A DNA stretch of 64,000 nucleotides from Nemopilema nomurai (lineage: Eukaryota; Cnidaria; Scyphozoa; Rhizostomeae; Rhizostomatidae), in assembly GCA_003864495.1 (NCBI GenBank), contig ML133427.1:1507247-1571246 (forward strand). The letters are read 5' to 3'. The notes under the pieces are model-generated. The model did not search any database. It saw nothing but the letters and a program-made list of their open reading frames with translations, and was not told where the DNA came from. This document shows, in pieces, positions 48,090 to 64,000 of this stretch. Each line of letters starts with the position of its first letter. Position 1 is the first letter of the stretch. The position numbers were made by a program, and so were the translations under genes.

Positions 48090-48961
48090 CAGGCCTTCCT
48101 GGGAAAGGCGTGCGATCGCACTCGCACACCTTGGTACACCCCTCCCCACACTGAGAAGTGTGTTTAATCGCACGCCTGTTTTGTAATTATTCATTTGTTT
48201 TTTAAACCTGGTTTCCATTTACCTGCAACCATAGAAAGGCTGCATGCATTGAGCTAAAAAAAATTGGCTCAGAATCGTTGGCAGAGGTGTGGCAAGCAAA
48301 TGTTGATTAGCGCAGGGAACTAACAAGGTGGCAGTAACGCTTTGATGTTTACTTTGTTCGAGTCAAACATTATGCGGTGCCAGCACGTCATTTTGGAGGA
48401 CCGTTGTGACAATTATTGCTTACAATAAAACACGGACCAAACGACCATAACATGGGGACTAGTTTTACACAACGTTTTGAAAGTTCAAAATTTCAGCATT
48501 GTAAACATGAAGTGCGCAGAAGTGCAGCAAGTTCCTGTTCATTCTAATTTTTTGAAAAGACAACAGAAAACATTTTTATTTGACTACTTTGAAGCAATTT
48601 CCAATCAGATGCTCCGCCACGTTTTTATCACAGATCGGCATTGACACGCACATGTTTTTAAAACACTATTTTTAATGGTTGATTGTGTGTTGTAAGAACA
48701 ATCAAAACTTTGTTACATTTTCTCCTCTTATTATGAGAAACCGCTTTACAAAAAACTAAACGGTAGAAGGCTCAAAATTTTAAAAAACCACCGGTAAATG
48801 AAAATCAATAAGAAACATTCAATTTTTTATGGCTCTATATAGTATGCAACAGAAAATCTGTAGTAATAAGAAAAAGTACCAATAGCACTCCATCGCACTC
48901 CTACCACAATCTAGGAGTGCGAAATGCCACACGTGTGCTAATTTATTCCCAGGAAGGCCTG
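48090..48961. mobile_element. Non-autonomous DNA transposon with 16-bp TIRs and CATATA target duplication
   Basis: Perfect terminal inverted repeats, CAGGCCTTCCTGGGAA at the left end and its complement at the right end, bound 872 bp. The flanks CATATA (48084-48089 and 48962-48967) match as a target-site duplication. There is no transposase frame. The subterminal GCGTGCGATCGCACTCGC and TGCGAAATGCCACAC resemble the MITE at 5160-5473. The CAG start is reminiscent of hAT-like ends, but the visible duplication is 6 bp rather than 8, so the superfamily is left open. Confidence 0.85.
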
Positions 48962-49285
48962 CATATACATTTACCGAATGACCTTAGGTGCTTTTCAAAA
49001 TGTGCAAGTTGTCATAAGAGCTTAGGCAAACTATAATGATGTCAAGGCAGAGCGCGTTGTTATCAGAATGGAAATCTCTTAAACAGTCTTCTTGGTGCTT
49101 GCAAACAAAGTTTTGTACTTGAGAGTTTGGGCAAACAAAGCACAAATCTGTTACAAAAAACCAGAGGAAGCATTTCTAAGCCAAATACTTTAAATTTCAC
49201 ACATCTAGTCTATAACAAATAATACAAAAACATCTTTCTCTTTTTCCGTAAAAGAATAATTAAATCCTTCACTGAGGCAAATGTT

Positions 49286-56154
<6,869 letters not shown>

Positions 56155-56483
56155 TTTGGCCAGACTCAACAGCCTTATGACATCTTCAATTTTGTCTGTA
56201 ACCAGAGTTGTTTTGATGAGGAAATTTGAAGTTGTTACTGACTGAAGGAGTGTGAAACCAACAACAAATTTGTCTCTTTATCGAATAGCCTCGTTATCAT
56301 TAACTGGACATCCTCATTGGAAATTCAAGTCACGCCCCAATAATCTTGCAAGCGTCTAATTTCTCACCCGCTGTTTTGAGAAGTAAAGTTTAGGTATTAG
56401 ATTTACGGTCTGCAAAATACAATCATTCTATTGATAAAGAGCCCTAAATCAGAATACAACTCAATTTCGATTCTATGCGTAAA

Positions 56484-56672
56484 TCATCCTCTAGATTTTT
56501 CGATCCGCATCTGATAATTTATCTTGTCAGCTTTTGTTTATTTTCCGACGTTTGCATACTCTGAGGAGTGTCGGACGAAAATGTACTCTAAGTATGCAAA
56601 AACTAGTTTCGCTTTTTGTCTAGCCATTGTGAAGTTTTGTATCGCAAATCACTTGTTCAAACAACAATTTAA
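56484..56672 (+). repeat. Dispersed repeat, copy B
   Basis: Homologous to 19575-19775 in the same orientation. It begins near CCTCTAGATTTTTCGATCCG and ends near CACTTGTTCAAACAAC. In this copy CCGAC and GTCGG also form an inverted pair around the ACTCTGAGGAGT mini-hairpin, inside the larger GTTTGCATACT/AGTATGCAAA pairing. Confidence 0.7.
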
Positions 56673-57119
56673 AAAAGCCATTTACGTGAATGTGAAGCAA
56701 AGACTGCCCAATTTGACAATGACAATTATATCTTCTACAAATATATACACATGGCATTGAGCTTGCATTGGCCAAGCTTCTCGACTTTTGACAAGCTTGC
56801 ATTCCAGCTAGCTGACGAAAGGTTACTACGCGGCAGCCCTTTTAGTAAACGGTGCACGTGCAGCAATTAACTACGTCATATAAGGAATAAACACACGACA
56901 CAATCTGGTAATCCTCAGGTGACTTTTGGACAGGAATCCAGTGTCCTTAAAGATAATCAGAAAAATACCTTTGTTTGATGATTATGTTTGATGCCGTAAA
57001 ATTTTAGATGACCTAAGTTATTGTTTTTTAATGAAATAACATGAAAAATGGTTCACAACTCACAAGAAGCCAAATACTACTCTTTAGGAAAGTTCTCAGT
57101 TTTTGTTATAGCAAGCACG

Positions 57120-57428
57120 ACTCGAAGAAGCTAACAACAGCGAAGCAGCGCACCGATTGGCGGCGCACCATCAGAACAGGGGTCGATCTCTTTGAAAACA
57201 ACAGGAGAGCTGAAGCGGATTCCAAACGACAACGAAGAAAGGAGAAGGCGACGCAACCTCAACCACAACCGACAATCCCGTGCGACAAATGCCCACGAAT
57301 GTTTCGCGCTCGTATCGGGCTCTTTAGCCATCAATGAGCTCATCACACCTAGTAGTGGAATGGAACTTATCCTCGGTCACGAGGAACTGCCGACGACGAC
57401 GACAGCAGGTTCAATAAAAAGAGCCTAA
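57120..57428 (+). mobile_element. 5'-truncated LINE fragment (C-terminal tail of ORF2)
   Basis: A plus-strand frame reads TDWRRTIRTGVDLFENNRR, a Lys/Arg-rich helix, then CDKCPRMFRARIGLFSHQ. This is the RxxW...C-x2-C...R-x-GL-x-SH tail found at the end of many non-LTR retrotransposon reverse transcriptase proteins in invertebrates. The following 3' end includes a GACGACGAC run and an AATAAA. Only this tail remains, as expected for a 5'-truncated insertion. The reverse transcriptase itself is absent. Confidence 0.7.
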
Positions 57429-57687
57429 GAAATGATTTCAAGGCAGTATTGTAAACCCATGTAAACCCAGAATGAGAGTCTGAAGTCACTTTTGATTCTA
57501 GAGATAAGGTAAAGGAGAAGAGAAAGAAATCATTTGACAACAATGCTCAAAAGATATCTGCAAAGATAATGAAGGTTATCAGAGAAAATGATAACGGTGA
57601 GAAAGTGATAGACTAGAATGAAACTTGAGCGTAAAAGAGGAGCAGTGCGGATAAATGGCTTGGCCTCGAGTGCTGGCTTCAAAGCAT

Positions 57688-57760
57688 GACCCGATAGCTC
57701 AGCGGTAGGGCACTTGGCGTTCAAAGTCAGGGGTCGTGAGTTCGAGTCTCACTCTGGTCG
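57688..57760 (+). tRNA. tRNA-like gene, best fold with UCA anticodon loop (possible pseudogene or SINE head)
   Basis: The 73 nt fold as a cloverleaf. The acceptor GACCCGA/TCTGGTC has one mismatch, the D-arm is GCTC/GGGC around AGCGGTA, and the T-arm GTGAG-TTCGAGT-CTCAC is perfect. A-box TAGCTCAGCGG and B-box GAGTTCGAGTC fit Pol III promoters, and a TTTT terminator lies about 6 nt downstream. The anticodon arm pairs best as CTTGGC/GTCAGG, six pairs, around a GTTCAAA loop; this puts UCA at positions 34-36, complementary to UGA. A regular five-pair arm would give TTC but lacks U33 and pairs poorly. It is too short for a selenocysteine tRNA. Confidence 0.55.
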
Positions 57761-58475
57761 GTTATTTTCCGCATTTTCTATTATTCTTCTTAAGAAATCC
57801 TGCTGCCTATTACATTTATAACTGAATCTATGAAGCCATGCCGATCATGCCATTCCTAAATCGAATTTGTATCGACTCGTTTGTTGTCATCTGATTTTTA
57901 GGGATTTTTTTCAAATTTCTGCATTTACTTCGGTAAAGGATGGCCCACTGGGGACCTCAAGCCCCAAGGATTAATCATAGTTGATCCCTGAAGGTCTGAG
58001 TGTCGTCATCCTTCCTCGCTATGAAAACGAGGCTGTGAGGCGATGTTATTAAATGTTCTTAGGACATCTGTGCATCTGTCTAAAAAATGGTAGGATCCAG
58101 TGATCAGCAGCAAAAGGTCAAACGCCTGAGATCGAGATGAAGGAAGGGGTATGTACAAAATATTGCACGATTTCCCTTGCAAATGTAAGAAAATCGGTTG
58201 TAATTATCATACCACCCTTTTTGATAAGACGTTTTGTGTTAAGAGATAGGCCTGAATCTACAAAAGTCGACCCAATCACTGGCGGATATTACTTAGAACT
58301 ATGACCCCAGACGTTAGTGATTTACACTATTGATCACTATATTTATTTGTTGAACTCCTTATTGCATTGGAAATCAGACCTGAACGGTCTGTTAGCATGG
58401 TTGGTATTAATGATGCAACGATTCTGATTTTGGTAGGTTGCAAAACGCCCAAAGTGGAGTCTATCTGGCAAGGAG

Positions 58476-61400
58476 ATGGAAGAAAAAGAAGAGAAGCAGC
58501 GAGACGAGATAATTGAGGATGACTTCACCTGCAGTTGCTGCTATGAAATATTCCTTGATCCAACAACCTTATCTTGTGGCCATACGTTTTGCAGATTTTG
58601 TCTGGCCAATTGGCTGAGCACGTCAAGAAAGACAGAGTGTCTTCAATGCCGCAGACCATTCACAGAGTTCCCAAAAATTAACTTCACCTTGAGGTGTTAA
58701 ACATTTCTTCATTTATCATAAAGTTCCCTATGAAAGAAAATAAACTGGATGACAACAAGCATCTTTTTTATTATTAATGTGCATGGTTTTAAACAAATCC
58801 TAATACTATTAAATAGATCCACAAATTTCTTATGCTGTATAACCAGCATTATGTAGATCCTTCATCAAGGAAATCAAACTTTTAATTTTTGGTATTATTT
58901 CATTAAACATTGGTTTGATAATATACTTCACTATCAAATCTTACACTAGAAAGCTACTTGAAGCAATTTCTCATCAAATTAGAATTATCTTACAAATTTA
59001 TAACACTGTTTAGAAATACACTGGAAAGATTGTTTCCTGACAAAGTTAAAGAAAGGAGGGCAACACAGGAAACCCAACCAAACTATGGTCCAATAATTGC
59101 TGCCTTCGAAGGTCATGTTGAAGCCGATCAAACAAACAGAAGATCAGCCATCAATAATTTTAGCTGTGGTACATTGTGTGTTATCTTATCAGTTATTATT
59201 GCAGTAATTGTGGTAAGTTATATTAGCTGGATCTTTCTAGACAGAGAGAACCAAAAAGGTTTTGCAGTATTTCACATCTGTAGTTTGTGTGTCTATTTTC
59301 CTTAATAAGTTTCATCCTTCCTCAAATGCATTAGTCTTTCTAATTAATCAGCTAAAATGGTTCCAATCTCTAGACTGTAAGATTTCTACCAAGCTGCAGT
59401 ATTTCTCTATTCATAATGCAATTCATTCAAAGGATTATTTGCATTATCAAAATCATCATCATCTTAAGTATTAGTAAAACTTATTGAATAGAAATTTTAA
59501 ATTTTTTTTCATGATATATGATGTTAATGAACATAAACTATTTTTAAATATTTATGAATGATATTGAATATTTCATGTTTATGCCTTTTTTTTATGCAGC
59601 TCATTACCCTTGGTGTGAGAGAGCTGTTTGGGGGTCCTGATGTATTACTGGACAGCAAGATTGTCACGGAATGGACCCCTGATGATGTTGCTTATTGGGT
59701 TGGAGAGCAAGGTGTTTGGGCAAAAGGGATTTATGATAAGCGTTTCAAGATGGCTGGAATTGATGGGAATCTATTGTTACAAATGAGTGAAGAAGATTTA
59801 ATAGGCTCACCAATCAATATGAATCTGAGTTTACACAGGAGGGTTTTCATGGATGCCTTGGGGAAAGTTCAGATGAGAAAAAAGGAAAGGCCTGGGGATT
59901 TCTGGGAGTTTAAAGTGAGCATCTTTCTGTTAGGCCATTGATGCATCTTTGTTTGATATTGTTTTTTTACAATTTAACTGTATTTTAATAACCTTCCACT
60001 CAATATTTTGTTATCATTGGCAAATTTTAACAAAATTCAAATTTTGTGAAAGCAAATGTTATTTATGGAAATTTATTTATGGTCAGAATTTGATTCAGCA
60101 TTACTAAGGGAAAGATTTTCTGATAGACACCTAAAGAGAATCAATTCTAATTTTTTTAACTACGTTCTTCTCTTCCAATTTGCATGTTGTTACTAAAATA
60201 ATAGCTTTTAACTTTCATGTGATTATTTTACATATTTTCATAACTGATATGTCACATTTTGTTTTTTCTAGGCAGCAAATCGTGCAAAAGCATTGTTCCT
60301 TCTCTTTGGAATGAGACAGTTTCCTCGGACGATGTTTCTATACCTTTATGTGTTTGATTATCATGACATATTCCTGCCATTCCTTCAAGGTACATGTGTT
60401 GTTGAAAAAACAGCACCTTTGCAGAACAGCAACCCAAATGGCAAGGTAATCAGCTATCTCCATTCCTAACCATACACACTAAGTTTTCAAGCTAGATTGA
60501 GAAATCTTTTTCACTGATGCATTATATAAATACCATTATATGACGACTCTGCTATCTCAGGGACAAAGTGTAATGTGGTTGTTGTCCATCAATCTTGGAG
60601 TGATTATCTTGTGCCAGGCTTGCTGATCTGAGATAAACTACCATTTTAAATGAACCACAATGAAATAAAGCTCTTTAATGGTCATTCATAATTTCTACAT
60701 AGTTTAATTGGTCATCAAAATTCTTTTACAGGCAAAACAAACAGAGTGGGAGCAATGGCATTCATTTGTGTTGTGGGGAGTGGTATCCCCATATTACATG
60801 ATTGCTTCCTTTGCCTATCAATACATCACAATCAACTACTGGATTTCAAGGATTGTCATCATACATGCTTTTGCCATGGGTTGCTTAGAAATGACTTACA
60901 TTGGATGGATCTTTACAGGCGGCTATAAGTATGTCTTTCGCATTCCCTGCATCTTTGCCAGGCTTTTGCATTCCCTGCATCTTTGCCAGGCTTTTGGAAT
61001 TGTGATTTACATGTTTAAGGATGACAGTGCATGTTTTTAAGGATGTTCCAACGTAAAACTTTTCTTTTTTACAATGATGATTAAGTTTATGAAATAAAAA
61101 GGTTATAACATCTCCCTTTCAGAGAGGGTGTCTTTGTCTATTACACAATGTTCGTCATTTGAAAGATTTCAATTAGTTACTTATATCCACTCTTTTCAAT
61201 TGTTTGACTTAGTATTACAGCTCAGAGCAACTTCAACTTTATAGGCAATAAATCAGTTAAGTTTTTCTTGTGGCCAAAATCAGTATTTTAGTCAAGTAGT
61301 TCTTTATGCACTTCAGGGACCCTTTATTGTGTCTTAGTATCATTATCTGTTGTTTGCAGAACATTGCCAGGACTGATGCTGAAAAACCTCATCTATGTGC

Positions 61401-61609
61401 TTGGAAGCAGCTTGGTGCTGAAGATCCTTTGGCCATTTGTTCCATTTTTCATTTGTGACATCATGTTCTCCTGGATGTTCTTTATTAGTCCATTTGATGC
61501 AGTAAACAGACTCTGTAGAAGACTAAACTCAATACGAAACACACCAAACAGGGACGTTCAACAAAATAATGCAGGTTGGCAGTTTGCTTTTCAGCTGCGG
61601 CATGAGTAG
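58476..61609 (+). CDS. BFAR: Bifunctional apoptosis regulator (RING, SAM, multi-pass membrane E3 ligase)
   Basis: Six exons (58476-58693, 59014-59212, 59600-59914, 60272-60445, 60732-60928, 61360-61609) give 450 aa, the same length as human BFAR. Phases agree. The RING finger fills residues about 19-63, with C-x2-C, CGHTFCRFC and CLQCRRPF. A first membrane segment (CGTLCVILSVIIAVIV) lies near residue 130. A SAM domain follows (EWTPDDVAYWVGEQGVWAKG through LHRRVFMDAL), then NRAKALFLLFGMRQFPRTMFLYLYVFD-type conserved sequence in pieces and C-terminal hydrophobic helices. BFAR is an ER-membrane ubiquitin ligase linked to apoptosis control. The exon 1 donor (GTGTTA) is weak. A poly(A) signal lies at 61645-61650, implying a very short 3' UTR. 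Confidence 0.95.
60940..61001. repeat. Short tandem duplication in BFAR intron 5
   Basis: Two adjacent copies of a 28-bp unit beginning GCATTCCCTGCATCTTTGCC lie just after the exon 5 donor. It does not touch coding sequence. Confidence 0.85.
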
Positions 61610-61644
61610 ATCAAATCTATGAAATTATATCACTGATATTAACA

Positions 61645-61650
61645 AATAAA
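61645..61650 (+). terminator. Poly(A) signal for BFAR
   Basis: AATAAA lies 36 nt after the BFAR stop codon, in AT-rich sequence. Confidence 0.5.
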
Positions 61651-63751
61651 AGCTGCTGCTTTTTAAATTGATTAATCAAAAGCAAACAAACTCTCCTTAA
61701 TATTACATTATTTTGTGTTAAATTTTAACAAGTAAAACGCTGGTATAAAACACAAAATAACATTTTATCCCTTGCATTATAAGAATTAGAGATTTTTCTT
61801 ATTTAAGCTTTTAAAGGCACAAAGCATTTGAACTTGATGTAAAAGATTCTCAACAAAACAAAATTGGTGGCAATAAGAGACTGTTTGCTCTATGTATCAT
61901 ACTTTGGTACAGATTATTTACCTGGGTTGAGTTTTTTCTGTAGCTCAAGTTCAGCATTGCAAAGATTGATTTGTTTGGTTTATTTGTTTATGAAATCAAA
62001 CATTAGAGAATGAAATTTGACAGTGCAGATATGGTATTCAACTTAGAACAACAATGATAATGGTAGTTTAAGGAACAACAATGCAGGTGCAGAAATCCTG
62101 CAAGCAAACTGATATCTCTTTTCAAAATGGTTGTATTTATATTGATCGTGGTTGAATGTTTATAGATTAAGTTATATATCTGCAAGATAATTTGCAAGAC
62201 TTTCCAAGTTCTAACGATAGGAAGCAACTTGAAAATCTCAAACAGCAGGTTCCTTTAATATCACAAATTAAATACTAGATAATGGATATGTTCTGTGGTC
62301 TAGGGAAAGAAATCGAACCACGGTTATATAAAAAGTTTCCCTGATCAGACTAAGCTTTTTGTATCCAGGGAAAATGCAAATCAAAAAAAATTTGGTAGGG
62401 GAAACATGATCAAGAAATAACAGGAGATTGCTTTGGTAAATAGGTTGCATGAGGCAAAACTGACCATCTAACCTAAACGCACTTCTCCAAAATACCAGCA
62501 AAAGATTTTATCTATCTCTAACAAAAAGTTTTTTGAGCTAAGATTTTCAAATAACAAAGTACACTGGAATCGAGGCAAATACAACGAGGAAGCTATGAAA
62601 CAACGCACCAATATTTGCCCATCTGAATCAGACCATATTTCACAACAATAATAACCCTAACAGTAGCTCGTGGTTATCGAAACTGGAATGCAGTTCATTT
62701 AAACATTTACGTGTTTAAATGTATTAATAGTTGCAAAAAAATAATTGTGCGTTAAAAACAAGTTTCGCTGCGCATGAAGAAATCAAGTGTTGAAAGATGC
62801 ATTCTGACACAAGAGGAAACGCCGATTTACATCAATATGCGAATTTCGCTGCCTCAATGAAAAGCCATTGATTCGACTTTCTTCAGGCCGTGGTTTGCTA
62901 AACAAGGTTGAAAACTGTGTGGCCCTTTTCACTCACTAGATCATGCGAGGGACGAAAGAGGTCACACAACAAGCCATGGCAAGGTCTTGTTGAAATAAAG
63001 CACTTTACTCTTGTCTATGGGTGAATAATCTGAAACTATAGGAATTATCTGATTATAGTGAATAATCTTAAGGTTTCATTGGAATTCAATTACACATCAG
63101 TAAAATACATCCTCACACTCCATTCTGGGATGCTTATGTCTCCATTCAACCATAAACCGAGTCATGTAGCAAGGCAAATATTCATAAGATTGGTAATACG
63201 TATCTGGTGAGAGAATGCTCTTTTAATCATAGAGAATGCCGATTCACCGAACGTCTCAGTGAATATGGTTCAGCCGAAGAGACCTCCTTTCTACAAGGTG
63301 GGAGAAGGCTGTTGTGGGGGAGGGGGGTGTTGGGGGCGGGATTATGCACGAAGTTATGAAAAGCAACATTGTTTGTAAAACCCAAAAAAACTGTACAGAA
63401 TCTATAATGTCATCTGCTGGATTTGAAAAAGCTTATGCATCACATCATACATCTACGACAGTAAATTAACTACATCTAGGTATGCGTGGAAAAAGTACTG
63501 ATAAAAATATATATAACTAGACAACCGGGATGAAAAAATCCTTTGCCAATGCATTGTACCTTAAAATCAAGTCATTTGTTCATCTAAAAGCACACAAAGG
63601 TTCCCTGAGATCAGCAGAGAGCTGAAATCGGTCCCCGTATTTAGGGCAAACTTTGCACGAAGCAGTTCTGTCAATGCAGCTGATCGAACAATGGCGACAA
63701 CTAACTACAACCTTCGCTGCTGATAGAGCTGCATCACAGCGACATAATTTC
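61651..63751. other. Intergenic region between convergent BFAR and the right-edge gene
   Basis: About 2.1 kb of mostly AT-rich sequence, including a G-rich patch near 63310-63345. No coding frame, RNA gene or repeat family was recognised. Part must be 3' UTR of the right-edge gene. Confidence 0.6.
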
Positions 63752-64000
63752 CTAAACCAGCGTCATAGATGTCCGTGATGGCCCGTCAAATTCATCATCT
63801 TCTCTATTGGACTGATCCCTAGAGGATGACGCATCGCGCCGATCTCCGCTTTGCCGCTGCGGACGCCAGTTTCTCCTTCCCCTATTATATCCAACGTGCG
63901 TGCGTGAATCGTCGCTGCTATCCTGCCTCGGTGAATAAGCGGGCGGAGATCGTGGGTCTGCATCGTAATCACCGTTCTCTTCATAAGGAGGTGGCGCTCT
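63752..64000 (-). CDS. C-terminal tail of an unidentified gene with two PPxY motifs and a PDZ-ligand end (partial)
   Basis: The minus-strand frame is open from the right edge to TAG at 63752-63754, giving 82 residues. It is hydrophilic and low in complexity. It contains PPPY (63983-63994) and PPAY (63935-63946), both WW-domain ligand motifs, then an Arg/Ser/Asp-rich segment. It ends SRTSMTLV, where Thr at -2 and Val at 0 fit a class I PDZ-binding motif. Such tails are typical of membrane or junction proteins that bind scaffolds and Nedd4-like ligases, but no transmembrane or catalytic part lies in the window, so the family is unknown. It could instead be an unspliced intronic frame, though the coherent motifs argue against that. 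Confidence 0.6.
   Translation of the reverse strand, partial: RAPPPYEENGDYDADPRSPPAYSPRQDSSDDSRTHVGYNRGRRNWRPQRQSGDRRDASSSRDQSNREDDEFDGPSRTSMTLV

Larger units (their letters stand above)
46343..49285. other. Intergenic region between convergent USP and LCMT1 genes
   Basis: It contains the USP 3' UTR with a poly(A) signal at 46576-46581, AT-rich sequence, the TIR element at 48090-48961 and the LCMT1 3' UTR. No coding sequence is recognised. Confidence 0.6.
56155..58475. other. Intergenic region between divergent LCMT1 and BFAR genes
   Basis: This 2.3-kb gap contains the LCMT1 5' flank, dispersed repeat copy B, a LINE 3' fragment and the tRNA-like gene, each listed separately. The rest (about 57770-58470) shows no gene. 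Confidence 0.6.

Noticed and set aside
57192..57428. Second plus-strand frame across the LINE tail
   Set aside because: It overlaps the recognisable Cys/His tail frame and is an out-of-frame shadow.

Overview
This is a eukaryotic, metazoan window (about 38% GC by eye, genes rich in small GT-AG introns). Single-copy animal genes (CTF18, mitochondrial aconitase, Caskin, LCMT1, BFAR) lie next to an intronless universal stress protein gene, old DNA transposons, a LINE tail and a Ty3/Gypsy element. Caskin together with a eukaryotic USP gene and this transposon mix points to an early-branching invertebrate, most likely a cnidarian. That placement is inference; no taxonomic marker was searched.

Layout. 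1-1.4 kb: 5' part of a Ty3/Gypsy element on the minus strand (gag intact, start of protease, leader and probable LTR). It appears to sit inside an intron of the next gene. 1.8-2.8 kb: first three exons of CTF18 (minus), whose rest is off the left edge. 2.9-12.7 kb: mitochondrial aconitase (plus, 26 exons, 803 aa), head-to-head with CTF18 across 151 bp. 12.7-15.7 kb: intergenic. 15.7-17.2 kb: two-exon F-box/LRR-like gene (plus) whose spliced product would start MGCGSSK. 17.7-40.2 kb: a full Caskin gene (minus, 23 exons), with six ankyrin repeats, a degenerate SH3, a tyrosine- and proline-rich linker, tandem SAM domains and a proline-rich tail. Its introns hold a 17-bp minisatellite, a dispersed repeat and a possible tyrosine-recombinase relic. 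40.2-45.8 kb: intergenic, with a 3 x 79 bp tandem repeat and a GA microsatellite. 45.9-46.3 kb: intronless USP-domain gene (plus). 48.1-49.0 kb: an 872-bp TIR element with target duplication. 49.3-56.2 kb: LCMT1 (minus, 11 exons, 320 aa). 56.2-58.4 kb: second copy of the dispersed repeat, a LINE 3' fragment and a tRNA-like gene whose best fold has a UCA anticodon loop. 58.5-61.6 kb: BFAR (plus, 6 exons, 450 aa). 63.75 kb to the right edge: the C-terminus of an unidentified gene (minus) with two PPxY motifs and a PDZ-ligand tail.

The genes form no operon or pathway cluster; they are unrelated housekeeping and signalling genes. Splice models were assembled by eye from GT-AG junctions, exon phase and similarity to remembered vertebrate homologues. 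Exon phases agree across every gene except one Caskin exon, which lacks two bases. I found no convincing new multi-gene system. The best leads are the MGC-start F-box protein, the phosphodegron and tyrosine motifs in Caskin, the possible gag-pro frameshift site, the UCA tRNA-like gene and the paired dispersed repeats.
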